This document shows, piece by piece, positions 9,153 through 17,231 of a DNA stretch of 33,010 bases (positions are counted from its first letter, which is position 1; each line of letters starts with the position of its first letter). A program made the translations under genes and the position numbers. Source of the DNA: Pseudomonadota bacterium (GTDB taxonomy: Bacteria > Desulfobacterota > Desulfobacteria > Desulfobacterales > Desulfobacteraceae). The DNA is taken from positions 1 to 33,010 of the forward strand of contig JAHJLV010000014.1 in NCBI GenBank assembly GCA_018821535.1, in the 5' to 3' direction. The notes beneath the pieces were generated by a model. That model was not told the origin of the DNA and ran no database searches. It saw nothing but the letters and a program-made list of their open reading frames with translations.

Positions 9153-9605
9153 TTAAGTGAAGTCCATGGAGATATTGTGTTTGTTTTGAATGTCCGGTTT
9201 TATGAGTTTTCCTAAAACCAGTTCCAGAAAGCCATCTGAAAAAACAGCGGAAACCTTTTCCATATTGATTACACTGGGAAGATACAAGACCCGCTCAAAA
9301 GGTCCGAACTGAATTTCAGCAAGCCGGTAAGTTGCTGTTCTGTCCGGATGATTGCATCGCCTGTTTCCTGTTATTTTTACAGCTTTATTGCTGACTTCAA
9401 TGGCAATATCTTCTTTGCTGACCCCTGCGATTTCCGCCTGGATAACAATTTCAGTTCTTGTTTCATATATGTCCATCTGGGGTTTCCACAGTCGTTTGGA
9501 AAAACAGAACATGGGACTGACAGATTGAAATATTTCCTCAAAAGATTTTTCTTCTGCAGCGTATTTTTCGATATTGTCACCGAAATGAATTTTTATGTGC
9601 TCCAT
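9153..9605 (-). CDS. Small heat-shock protein, Hsp20/alpha-crystallin family
   Basis: ATP-independent holdase chaperone that forms large oligomers and keeps unfolding clients soluble. The 150-residue protein has an alpha-crystallin domain at about 43-130: WKPQMDIYETRTEIVIQAEIAGV, then EDIAIEVSNKAVKITGNR, then the terminal strand ending FSDGFLELVLGK. A short C-terminal extension follows. The N-terminal arm is acidic and aromatic, as is usual in this family. AGGAG lies seven bases before the ATG. It begins the hsp20-lon operon, and its leader contains the inverted repeat at 9631-9645. Confidence 0.93.
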   Translation of the reverse strand: MEHIKIHFGDNIEKYAAEEKSFEEIFQSVSPMFCFSKRLWKPQMDIYETRTEIVIQAEIAGVSKEDIAIEVSNKAVKITGNRRCNHPDRTATYRLAEIQFGPFERVLYLPSVINMEKVSAVFSDGFLELVLGKLIKPDIQNKHNISMDFT

Positions 9606-9630
9606 GTCAAGCTCCTGATGATTCCGTTAG

Positions 9631-9645
9631 ATCAGATCATCTGAT
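9631..9645. repeat. Inverted repeat in the hsp20 leader
   Basis: ATCAGA and TCTGAT form perfect 6-bp arms around a 3-base centre, 26 to 40 bases upstream of the hsp20 ATG. It could be an operator or a leader hairpin. In the RNA, GATGAT from its right side can alternatively pair with the ATCATC next to the Shine-Dalgarno sequence. Pure chance cannot be excluded. Confidence 0.4.
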
Positions 9646-9742
9646 AATTTTTAGAAATACCATCTGTATAGGGTCTTGTAAAGCTGTATATGAAAATATG
9701 CGTGCCTTGGGCTGCTGTTGCAGGTCATCTAAAAGGCGGGCT

Positions 9743-9841
9743 TTAAAAAGTGATGACCCAGAATGTAAGTATGCAGGACATTGAAATGGTGGCAATAATG
9801 ATAAATAAACTCAGAACCAAGTCTGAAGACATCCGCTTCAT
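9743..9841 (-). CDS. Candidate 32-residue single-span membrane peptide
   Basis: Unannotated-size open frame in the 388-base gap between hsp20 and the hybrid kinase. It starts at the ATG at 9839-9841, preceded by a strong GGAGG eight bases away, one of the best ribosome-binding sites in the window. The product begins MKRMSSD and continues as an unbroken hydrophobic stretch (LVLSLFIIIATISMSC, then ILTFWVITF) before a TAA. Positive N-terminus plus about 24 apolar residues fits one inner-membrane helix with the N-terminus in the cytoplasm. It is not a recognised family. It lies downstream of the kinase gene on the same strand, after a 152-base gap. A 50-codon frame on the opposite strand (9753-9905) overlaps it but has no ribosome-binding site. 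Confidence 0.5.
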   Translation of the reverse strand: MKRMSSDLVLSLFIIIATISMSCILTFWVITF

Positions 9842-9993
9842 TGGCAAATCCTCCGTCTGGAACAAATATGGTTGGGAACGGTTAAATCTTATTTTTAAAA
9901 ATTAGATTTATACAAAAAATGTGCCAGCGTGTCGGCGGTGTGTGGATGTTTTGAAATTAAGCAGGAATACAGACTGCCAGGTTAAAAAACAGG

Positions 9994-11601
9994 TCAGGTT
10001 TTGTCCAGAATTTTTCGCAGAGCACTTGCAAATTCATTCAGGGAAAATGGTTTCTGGATAAATCCGTGAGAATCCTTATTTAAAAATCCTTCAATCTTAT
10101 CATCCACGGCATAGCCTGTGGAAATCAGAATTTTTGCTTCTTTTTTGATTTCCTTAATTTCAGAAAAGGCCTGTTTCCCGTCCATTACAGGCATGACCAG
10201 ATCCAGAACCACCAGGGAAATGTCTTTGTGATACAGTTTGAATATTTCTACAGCTTCCAGACCGTTTCTTGCAATCATCGGGGTGTATCCCAGTTTTTCC
10301 AGAAAATTTTTCCCCACATTGATGACCTCCTGTTCATCGTCAACCAGCAGAACGGTTTCCGAGCCTTTTTGTATCTGTTCAAAGGGTTTTGGGAGTTCTT
10401 CGATGTTTTTGTCTTTCGGTGTTTTTTTCGAAGCGGGCAGACAGACATGAAAGCTTGCGCCAAACCCTTTTTTGCTGTCAACAAGAATAAATCCGCCATG
10501 GTTTTTAACAACCCCGAAAACAGTTGACAGACCAAGACCCCGGCCTTTTTTATCCCCGATTTCTTTGGTGGAGAAGAACGGATCAAATATTTTTTTCTGG
10601 GTCTCTTTATCCATACCGATCCCGGTATCTTTTATGGTGATCCGGATATAGGGTCCGGGTTTTATTTCAAAAGGATAGTCATGATCTTTTTCAATGATGA
10701 TATTTTTAGTGATCGCATAGATATCTCCCTGGCCCGGCATTGCCTGGGAGGCATTTATCAGCAGGTTTAAAAAAACCTGTTCAAGCTGGGATTGATCCGC
10801 CTCCACCAGATGAAGATCTTTTTCAAAATCTTCGTGAACAGTGATATCTTTTCGAGTGGGCTTGAAAAGGTTCAGGGCCAGAACAACCAGTTCGTTTGTA
10901 TTCAGGGTGGTGATCTGATATTTGCCGCCTCTGGCAAAGCCAAGCAGCCGGCTGGTCAGTTCTGCAGCTGTCTTTACAAGGTTTGTGATATGCCGGGTAT
11001 GGGATCTGACTTTTTCAACAGCGGTCATATCGATCTGCATCAGTGATAAATGGCCCTGGATGCCCATCAGGATATTATTGAAATCATGGGAAATTCCACC
11101 GGCAAGAACGCCAATGGCTTCCATCTTCTGGGCCTGCTGAAGCTGTGTCTGGAGCAGTTTGAGTTCTGAAATATCGGTGATGATAATGATAAACCCTTTA
11201 TCCGGGTCTTTTTTGTCTATTCTTGATGCCCGTATTCTGCAGTCCAAAAAACTGTTGTCTTTTCTTTTCAGCCGGGTTTCTATCAGTGCATTTCCGTATT
11301 TGTCTGCAGTTGAATAAAGGCTTTTACCCACCCGGTTGAATTCAAAATCATCATCATACAGCAGTCTGGTATTACGGCCTTTTAATGAACCCTCCTTATA
11401 CCCGAGCATTGAGTAAAAAATAGTATTTGCCCAGCCCAGTACCCGGTTTTTTATGATGGCAATGCCCGCAGGAGACGTTTCCAGTATAAGTTTCATTTCT
11501 TCCGGGGTTAATTTGGCATCATCCGGATTAAAGGGCTCATGAATGGTTTGAGGATCACCTAAACATATCGTATAATCGTTGGTCTGCGGGTTGGTTTCCA
11601 T
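9994..11601 (-). CDS. PAS-domain hybrid sensor histidine kinase with C-terminal receiver
   Basis: Soluble signalling protein of 535 residues. A PAS domain at about 32-145 (ETSPAGIAIIKNRVLGWAN to FIIIITDIS) is followed by the HisKA H-box LAGGISHDFNNIL with phospho-acceptor His172. The HATPase domain has an N-box around Asn283, DTGIGM at 325-330 and GRGLGLS at 353-359. A receiver domain (about 415-533) carries acidic DDE at 421-423, phospho-acceptor Asp467 (VVLDLVMPVMDG) and Lys517 (QKPFS). No membrane segment is present, so the ligand is presumably cytoplasmic. No partner regulator with an output domain is adjacent. It is transcribed divergently from lnt, and the 101 bases between hold the promoter elements. 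Confidence 0.93.
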   Translation of the reverse strand: METNPQTNDYTICLGDPQTIHEPFNPDDAKLTPEEMKLILETSPAGIAIIKNRVLGWANTIFYSMLGYKEGSLKGRNTRLLYDDDFEFNRVGKSLYSTADKYGNALIETRLKRKDNSFLDCRIRASRIDKKDPDKGFIIIITDISELKLLQTQLQQAQKMEAIGVLAGGISHDFNNILMGIQGHLSLMQIDMTAVEKVRSHTRHITNLVKTAAELTSRLLGFARGGKYQITTLNTNELVVLALNLFKPTRKDITVHEDFEKDLHLVEADQSQLEQVFLNLLINASQAMPGQGDIYAITKNIIIEKDHDYPFEIKPGPYIRITIKDTGIGMDKETQKKIFDPFFSTKEIGDKKGRGLGLSTVFGVVKNHGGFILVDSKKGFGASFHVCLPASKKTPKDKNIEELPKPFEQIQKGSETVLLVDDEQEVINVGKNFLEKLGYTPMIARNGLEAVEIFKLYHKDISLVVLDLVMPVMDGKQAFSEIKEIKKEAKILISTGYAVDDKIEGFLNKDSHGFIQKPFSLNEFASALRKILDKT

Positions 11602-11659
11602 GAAAAAACTACCTGTCCATAGTGTCTTAAAAATTTGACTGTCAGCTCACTAATTGATA

Positions 11660-11668
11660 AGTATAGCA
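11660..11668 (-). promoter_or_regulatory. Candidate extended -10 promoter for the hybrid kinase gene
   Basis: On the minus strand TGC is followed directly by TATACT (11660-11665), an extended -10 form, about 60 bases before the kinase ATG. No good -35 is visible. A TTGACT at 11635-11640 on the plus strand may be the -35 of the opposing lnt promoter, though its -10 is poor. Confidence 0.35.
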
Positions 11669-11702
11669 GACTTTTTTTATTAATAATATAAGACCAGGAA
11701 AA

Positions 11703-13277
11703 ATGATACCTCAAAAAATACGATTTTTTCTTTTAAGATATTACCCGGCACTTGTCTGCGGAGTTGGTCTTGCACTTTCATTTCCCCGGCTGCAGTTGTC
11801 TTTTCTGGCTTTTTTCGCACTGGTCCCTTTGTTTTTGTCCATACGCAATCTGTCATCAAAACAAGCCTTTATTTTCGGATTCTATACCGGCCTTTTTTAT
11901 TTTTCAACCCTGATTTACTGGATTGTGCCCACGGTGCATATATATGGCGGTCTGCCGGTTATTCTTGCTGTGTGTACACTGTTCTGTTTATGTCTGTATC
12001 TGGCATTATACCCTGCAGTTTTTGCGTATCTGGTCAAAAAATTATCTTTTGATACCTGGTATGCACCGCTTTTAGCAGCAGCCTTATGGACCGGTCTTGA
12101 ATATACACGGACATATGCATTTACCGGATTTCCCTGGGGGGGGCTTGGATACAGCCAGTATCTGAATTTGAGGTTTATTCAGATGGCCGATTTTACAGGG
12201 GTTTATGGCGTATCCTTTCTGATTGTTCTTGTAAATTTTGTCCTGGCATCTGTCTGGGTGTCATGGAGGGAAAAACACAGAACTTTCATCTGTGCGCCGG
12301 CATATACCCTTATTTTCCTGGTAGCGGCATTCGGCTACGGGCAGTACAGAATAGCACAGATACATACGCACATGCAGTCCGCACCCAAAACGGTTGTCAG
12401 TGTTGTTCAGGGCAATATTGAACAGGATGTGAAATGGGATGAAGCGTTTAAAACCCGTACCGTGGAAAAATATCTGAGTCTGTCTTCTGATGCGCTTCAA
12501 AAGCACCCGGATCTGGTGATCTGGCCCGAGACAGCGCTGCCGTTTTATTATGGATATGATCAGGTGTTGTCCGGCAAAGTGGATGCGTTTATACGGCAAT
12601 CAGATACATTTTTTCTGATCGGCAGTCCGGCGTTCACGGCAGATGAAAAATCAATACAATATTTTAACCGGACCTATATGCTCAATCCCTTTGGCATGGT
12701 TTCAGGAATGTACGATAAAAATCATCTGGTTCCCTTTGGGGAGTATGTGCCTTTTGGAGAATATCTGACCTTTCTTGGAAAAATCACAGCCCAGGCAGGC
12801 AATTTTTCCACCGGGGATGGACAGTTTAACCCACTGGTATTTAAGGATAAGAGGAAAACAGGTGTTCTGATCTGTTTTGAAATCTTATTCCCGTCCATAT
12901 CCTCGGCTTTTGTAAAAAACGGCGCTGATATTCTTACAACAATCACCAATGATGCCTGGTTCGGGAATACTTCTGCTGCTTTGCAGCATTTTTCCATTTC
13001 AGTATTCCGGGCTGTTGAAAATCGAAGAAGTCTGGCAAGGGCTGCAAACACCGGGATATCCGGGTTTGTTGATCCCACTGGTAAAATTCTTGATGCCAGT
13101 GTGTGGTTTACGGATGCAGTGGTAACAAGACCGCTTGTTATTCTTGATCGAATCAGTTTTTATACGACACATGGAGATCTCTTTGCCATAATCTCCATAG
13201 TTGCAATTTGCTTTGTTTTCATGGTAAAAGGTGCCGGAAAGATATTTGGAAAAAAAGTCTGGGGGAAATCAAAATGA
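11703..13277 (+). CDS. lnt: Apolipoprotein N-acyltransferase
   Basis: Inner-membrane enzyme that transfers an acyl chain to the N-terminal cysteine of lipoproteins, the last step of lipoprotein maturation. It presumably acts on lipoproteins such as the RlpA and DUF2959 products here. The 524-residue protein has an N-terminal multi-span region (about 1-215). The nitrilase-fold domain carries the Glu-Lys-Cys triad: Glu276 (IWPETALP), Lys339 (YDKNHLVPFGEY) and Cys391 (VLICFEILFP), with TITNDAWFG and the ANTGISG segment downstream. The start has AGGA a few bases upstream. Its TGA overlaps the prfB ATG, so translation is coupled. Confidence 0.97.
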   Translation: MIPQKIRFFLLRYYPALVCGVGLALSFPRLQLSFLAFFALVPLFLSIRNLSSKQAFIFGFYTGLFYFSTLIYWIVPTVHIYGGLPVILAVCTLFCLCLYLALYPAVFAYLVKKLSFDTWYAPLLAAALWTGLEYTRTYAFTGFPWGGLGYSQYLNLRFIQMADFTGVYGVSFLIVLVNFVLASVWVSWREKHRTFICAPAYTLIFLVAAFGYGQYRIAQIHTHMQSAPKTVVSVVQGNIEQDVKWDEAFKTRTVEKYLSLSSDALQKHPDLVIWPETALPFYYGYDQVLSGKVDAFIRQSDTFFLIGSPAFTADEKSIQYFNRTYMLNPFGMVSGMYDKNHLVPFGEYVPFGEYLTFLGKITAQAGNFSTGDGQFNPLVFKDKRKTGVLICFEILFPSISSAFVKNGADILTTITNDAWFGNTSAALQHFSISVFRAVENRRSLARAANTGISGFVDPTGKILDASVWFTDAVVTRPLVILDRISFYTTHGDLFAIISIVAICFVFMVKGAGKIFGKKVWGKSK

Positions 13278-14363
13278 GTATAGAATTAAAGCAGAATCTT
13301 CAATCCATTTATACCAAAGCTGAAAAACTCAAGGAGTATCTTTGACCTTCCTGTAAAACAGAACCGCCTTGGTGAGATAGAACATTTCATGGCCAAAGAA
13401 GATTTCTGGCAGGACCAGGAAAGGGCCACTGCCTTTTTAAAGGAAAGAACCTATTTGTCAGATATTCTGGAAACCTGGGAGCAGATTTATAAAGAGATCG
13501 AGGATGCGGACATCCTTCTGGAAATGGCCCAGGAAGAATCAGACAAAGAGAGTGAAAAAGAAGTGAGTCTTCTCTTGTCTGACCTTGAGAAAAAAATTAA
13601 AAAATTTTCTGTCCAGATCACGCTTGATGGCGAAGATGATGATAAGGATGCGATTGTTTCCATCAATGCCGGAGCCGGGGGAACAGACTCCCAGGACTGG
13701 GCTGAAATGCTGTTTCGCATGTATACCCGCTGGATGGATAAAAGAGGATACAAATATCAGGTGGTTGATTTTCAGCCCGGGGATGAAGCCGGATTGAAAG
13801 GAGCGACATTGCGGGTATCCGGAAAATACTGTTACGGGTTCATGAAAGTGGAATCCGGCGTTCATCGTCTGGTCCGGATTTCCCCCTTCAATGCCAGTGG
13901 AAAACGCCACACCTCTTTTGCCTCTGTTTTTGTATATCCGGAAATCAAGGATGAAATCAAGATCGATATTGATGAAAGTGATCTTCGCATTGATGTGTAC
14001 CGGGCCAGCGGAGCAGGTGGCCAGCACGTGAACAAGACCAGCAGTGCAGTGCGGATCACCCATCTGCCGACGGGTGTCGTGGTTCAGTGTCAGCAGGAAT
14101 CCTCCCAGCACCGCAATAAGGAAATCGCATACAAGGTGTTAACTTCAAGGCTGTATCAGCTTGAAAAGCAGAAGCAGGAGGAGAAAATGCAGAATCTTCA
14201 TGACGGCAAAGACGATATTGCCTGGGGAAATCAGATCCGTTCCTATGTGCTGCACCCCTATCGTCTGGTAAAAGATCATCGGAATGATTTTGAAATGTCA
14301 GATGTGGACCGGGTGCTCAATGGCGATCTGGACCCCTTTATTGAAGGGGTATTGCTGTCTTGA
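13274..14363 (+). CDS. prfB: Peptide chain release factor 2 with programmed +1 frameshift
   Basis: Class-I release factor that reads UAA and UGA. Translation starts at ATG 13274, overlapping the lnt stop. After 23 codons it meets an in-frame TGA at 13343-13345 and must shift +1 to continue from GAC at 13344, giving 362 residues (E. coli RF2 has 365). In full-length numbering the specificity tripeptide SPF is at 203-205 and the catalytic GGQ at 248-250 within ASGAGGQHVNKT, both at essentially the E. coli positions. Reading from the internal ATG at 13389 would drop 38 conserved N-terminal residues. The final TGA overlaps the TTG start of the HD gene. RF2 autoregulates by this frameshift: scarce RF2 favours shifting. 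Confidence 0.97.
13331..13346 (+). promoter_or_regulatory. RF2 programmed +1 frameshift site
   Basis: An internal Shine-Dalgarno-like AAGGAG lies three bases before CTT, which is followed by TGA and then C. This is the same spacing and slippery CTT-TGA-C arrangement as in E. coli prfB, although the upstream element is AAGGAG instead of AGGGGG. The zero frame ends at the TGA and the +1 frame runs to the end of prfB. Confidence 0.95.
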
Positions 14364-14923
14364 CCATTGATCCGATTTTGATCATCGAACAGTTTTATCC
14401 GCCACAGACACAGCTTTATCAAGTTTTAGTGGTTCACAGTCGAATTGTTACCCAAAAAAGTCTTGAAATTGCAGAACATCTGTCCGGTCTTGATCCAGAT
14501 GTGGAGTTTATTAAAACGGCTGCCATGTTGCATGACATCGGTATCTTCAAGACCCGGGCACTGTCCATTGGCTGTACCGGAACTGATCCGTATATCCGGC
14601 ATGGATATCTGGGCCGCAAACTTCTGGATGAACTGGGTCTTCCGCCTGAGTACGGGCTGGTTTGTGAGCGTCACACCGGGGCGGGTATTACCAGAGAAAA
14701 TATTGTGTCAAACACCCTTCCCTTGCCTCCAAGGGACATGGTTCCGCAAAGTCTGGAGGAAAAAATCATCTGTATTGCGGATAAATATCATTCCAAGAAT
14801 CCAAAATACTCAGATCAGAAAATGACCGTGGAAAGCATACTTGAATCATTGGAGAAAATTGATGATTCTCATGCCCGAAGATTTTCAGGATGGGTGAAGG
14901 AATTTAATCTCAAGCAATGGTGA
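14360..14923 (+). CDS. HD-domain metal-dependent phosphohydrolase
   Basis: A 187-residue HD-superfamily protein. Metal ligands are visible as His26 (VVHSRIV), His58-Asp59 in AMLHDIGIF, His81 (IRHGYLG), His105 (ERHTGAG) and an Asp in CIADKYHS. The HDIG form is shared with nucleotide hydrolases and cyclic-di-nucleotide enzymes, but no GYP motif is present, so a cyclic-di-GMP phosphodiesterase role is not supported. The substrate is unknown. Translation appears to start at a TTG overlapping the prfB stop; an in-frame TGA at 14342-14344 leaves no ATG alternative, so coupling to prfB is likely. It ends the lnt-prfB unit and converges on murI. Confidence 0.85.
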   Translation: MTIDPILIIEQFYPPQTQLYQVLVVHSRIVTQKSLEIAEHLSGLDPDVEFIKTAAMLHDIGIFKTRALSIGCTGTDPYIRHGYLGRKLLDELGLPPEYGLVCERHTGAGITRENIVSNTLPLPPRDMVPQSLEEKIICIADKYHSKNPKYSDQKMTVESILESLEKIDDSHARRFSGWVKEFNLKQW

Positions 14924-14989
14924 TATATCGCCTGTTTGATGAAATAAAACTATTCAGGGGCGGATATGTCGTCTCCTGGCTGCTGCGGA

Positions 14990-15781
14990 TTATAGTTTGA
15001 TCTGCTGGATAGTGCAGGGGCAGTTTATCATATCTGAGATATGTTTCTGGACCCGTGCTCTGTCTCCGGTGGTATAAAAATTAAAACAGGGTTCATGGGT
15101 CTTGCGGGTTAATAGATCAAATTGCGCCAGCACCCGTCGGGTATGTGCGGCAACAGCGCCGGAAGGATCAATGATGGTCACGGCATCTCCGGCTATTTCC
15201 CGGATTACATTTGTTAAAAACGGATAATGTGTACAGCCTAAAACAAGGGTATCCACCCCTTTTTCCAGCATGGGCACAAGATATTGTTCCAGAAGATCCC
15301 GTGCTGCCGCGCTGTCCTGATTTCCCTGTTCGACCAGTTCCACAAGGCCATGTCCCGGCTGGATAAAAACCTCAATGCCTTCAGCATATTTCATGAATGT
15401 TTCTTTGAACAGTCGCCCGTTAAAGGTGTTCTCTGTGGCAAGAACACCGATTTTTTTTGTCCGGGTCTGTAAAGCAGCCGGTTTGAGCGCAGGTTCCATC
15501 CCGATAAACGGAATTTGATATGCTGACCTGAAATCATCAATGGCCACAGCAGTAACGGTATTGCAGGCAATAACAATCAGTTTGCAGTCAAGTTTTAAAA
15601 GAAATTCAATGCTTTTTTTTGCCAGGCGCAAGGCCTCGTCTTTTGTTTTAGAGCCATACGGGCAATTGCCGCTGTCTGCCAGATAATGAATGGATTCATC
15701 CGGAAGGTGTTTTCGGAGTTCCTTTAAGACACTAAGGCCCCCGACACCTGAATCAAAGATGCCAATTGGATTTTCGTGCAT
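14990..15781 (-). CDS. murI: Glutamate racemase
   Basis: Cofactor-independent racemase that supplies D-glutamate for peptidoglycan. The 263-residue protein has the two-cysteine active site: FDSGVGG (Asp10, Ser11) and IACNTVT (Cys73) for one side, LGCTHYPF (Cys183, His185) for the other, plus ADSGNCPYG. Length is normal. The ATG lies six bases after the ssb stop with no clear ribosome-binding site, so expression probably depends on coupling to ssb, an uncommon partner. Confidence 0.97.
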   Translation of the reverse strand: MHENPIGIFDSGVGGLSVLKELRKHLPDESIHYLADSGNCPYGSKTKDEALRLAKKSIEFLLKLDCKLIVIACNTVTAVAIDDFRSAYQIPFIGMEPALKPAALQTRTKKIGVLATENTFNGRLFKETFMKYAEGIEVFIQPGHGLVELVEQGNQDSAAARDLLEQYLVPMLEKGVDTLVLGCTHYPFLTNVIREIAGDAVTIIDPSGAVAAHTRRVLAQFDLLTRKTHEPCFNFYTTGDRARVQKHISDMINCPCTIQQIKL

Positions 15782-15787
15782 GATGTA

Positions 15788-16267
15788 TTAAAAGGGAATA
15801 TCATCATCCGGAACCGGTCCTGAGCCTCCGGCCATGCCCGGATTTGTCTGACCCTGGTAGTGATCATCAGGCGCATAATCATTTTTTTGATATCCGCCGC
15901 CATTCTGATATCCGCCCTTGGGGCTCTGGGTGTCGGATTTTCCGCCCAGAAACTGAAAATTTGTGGCCACGATTTCTGTGGTATAGTGAGTCTGTCCGTC
16001 TTTTTCATAGCTGCGGGTCTGCAGGCGGCCTTCAATATAAATCTGGCTGCCCTTTGACAGGTATTTTTCACAGGTTTCAGCCTGTTTGCCGAAAACAACG
16101 ATGCGATGCCATTCTGTTTTTTCCTGGCGGTCCCCGGAAGTTTTGTCTGTCCATTGTTCACTGGTTGCAATGGAAAAATTAACCACTGCCAGTCCCTGTT
16201 GGGAATATCTGATTTCCGGATCTTTTCCCAGTCTTCCAATCAGCATTACTTTATTGAGCCCTGCCAT
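15788..16267 (-). CDS. ssb: Single-stranded DNA-binding protein
   Basis: Homotetrameric protein that coats single-stranded DNA during replication and repair. The 159-residue chain has the N-terminal OB fold (about 1-110: [19 protein letters not shown], then [12 protein letters not shown], then [13 protein letters not shown]), a Gly/Tyr/Gln-rich flexible linker and the acidic partner-binding tip DDDIPF at 154-159. AGGAG lies upstream of the ATG. It is followed by murI and driven by the candidate promoter at 16320-16348. Confidence 0.97.
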   Translation of the reverse strand: MAGLNKVMLIGRLGKDPEIRYSQQGLAVVNFSIATSEQWTDKTSGDRQEKTEWHRIVVFGKQAETCEKYLSKGSQIYIEGRLQTRSYEKDGQTHYTTEIVATNFQFLGGKSDTQSPKGGYQNGGGYQKNDYAPDDHYQGQTNPGMAGGSGPVPDDDIPF

Positions 16268-16319
16268 GTGTGTTCTCCTGTTTTTGGATAAAGGTTGTGT
16301 GGCGTTTTAAGTTTTAAAA

Positions 16320-16348
16320 TATTTACCTGATTCAAAACCCGGTGTCAA
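16320..16348 (-). promoter_or_regulatory. Candidate ssb promoter
   Basis: Minus-strand TTGACA (16343-16348) and TAAATA (16320-16325) are 17 bases apart. The -10 lies about 53 bases upstream of the ssb ATG. The -35 is perfect and the -10 weak. Confidence 0.45.
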
Positions 16349-16395
16349 AGAGATAATTTTTTGCATGGACTGACCTTGAATAAATCCCGAAAAAT

Positions 16396-16407
16396 TTGTC
16401 TTGACAA
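16396..16407. promoter_or_regulatory. Candidate GntR/HutC operator overlapping the -35 box
   Basis: TTGTC-TT-GACAA is a 12-base palindrome with perfect 5-bp arms. It overlaps the TTGACA -35 at 16401-16406 of the promoter for the adjacent GntR-type gene. HutC-subfamily repressors usually bind short palindromes with a GTC/GAC core, so autoregulation is a reasonable inference. Binding is not shown. Confidence 0.5.
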
Positions 16408-16429
16408 CTTTACATATTTGATGGATGAT
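16401..16429 (+). promoter_or_regulatory. Promoter of the gntR-trpB-trpA unit
   Basis: A perfect TTGACA (16401-16406), 17-base spacer and GATGAT (16424-16429, four of six consensus bases) lie about 38 bases before the GntR-type start codon. No other promoter is seen before trpB. Confidence 0.55.
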
Positions 16430-16466
16430 GGGCCCATAAGATTTATTGTTGAAATGAGGGTGTAAA

Positions 16467-17213
16467 ATGCTTAATCCAGATTCTCCGATTCCATTGTATC
16501 ATCAGCTTGCAAGGATTTTGATGGATCAGATTCATTCCGGCAGGTACCTGCCAGGTGATGTCATGGTTTCTGAAACAGGGATGGCCAAAAAATATGGTAT
16601 CGGTCGTCCCACTGTCCGCCAGGCCATGGATATTCTGGTCAGAAAAGGGCTTGTTCTCAGGAAAAGAGGTTCAGGCACCTATGTGGCCCGGCAGGACCAT
16701 CAGGTGGATCTGTTTTCCCTTGCCGGCACTTCCCAGGCATTTTTGACAAAAGGCATCCGAACGGTCATGCAACCGGTTGAAAAAACAGTTCACAAAAAAA
16801 TTACCCATGACAGCGCCAACCCTTTTAACGGGAAATCAGCCTTCTTTTTATCCCGTCTGATTCTGGTGGAAAAAGATCCGGTATTGCTGGAGGAATTTTA
16901 TTTTCATCCGGAACTGTTTTTGGGTCTGGATGCGCTGGATCTTGAAACCCAGTCCATTTCAGGCATGGTGGCTGATCATTATTATTTAAAACCCACCACC
17001 GGCAGACAGTGTTTTAAAATTTCATTTCTGTCAAAGGCAAGGGCCCGGTTGTTAAATCTTGAAAAGGACAGTCCCATTCTTGAAGTGGAAAGAACCTTGA
17101 ATTTTCCCGGAGCTGACAAAGCAATCTTCTCAAGGCTGTTCTGCAGGACAGATACCTTTGCCTTTTCCCAGACCATGGATCTTAAAAATGAGAGATCAGA
17201 ATTTAATATATAA
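16467..17213 (+). CDS. GntR-family regulator of the HutC type (UTRA domain)
   Basis: A 248-residue transcription factor. The N-terminal winged helix (about 1-72) opens PIPLYHQLARILMDQIHSGRY and ends GSGTYVARQ, including the recognition helix region RPTVRQAMDILVRKGLV. A UTRA effector-binding domain fills about 85-235, with the RLILVEKDPVLLEEFYFHPELF and LEVERTLNF strands usual in HutC-type proteins. It sits 18 bases upstream of trpB on the same strand, so it probably controls trpBA and itself. HutC-type regulators generally respond to small metabolites; control of tryptophan synthase by one is unusual. The effector cannot be read from sequence. Confidence 0.93.
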   Translation: MLNPDSPIPLYHQLARILMDQIHSGRYLPGDVMVSETGMAKKYGIGRPTVRQAMDILVRKGLVLRKRGSGTYVARQDHQVDLFSLAGTSQAFLTKGIRTVMQPVEKTVHKKITHDSANPFNGKSAFFLSRLILVEKDPVLLEEFYFHPELFLGLDALDLETQSISGMVADHYYLKPTTGRQCFKISFLSKARARLLNLEKDSPILEVERTLNFPGADKAIFSRLFCRTDTFAFSQTMDLKNERSEFNI

Positions 17214-17231
17214 GGATCAGGAGAAAAACCG

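Noticed and set aside
9753..9905. 50-codon plus-strand frame in the hsp20-kinase gap
   Set aside because: It has no ribosome-binding site and overlaps the better supported minus-strand peptide at 9743-9841.
15724..16239. 171-codon minus-strand frame over ssb
   Set aside because: It overlaps ssb, whose OB fold and DDDIPF tip are unmistakable. The alternative product is low-complexity Arg/Lys/Pro-rich with no family features.
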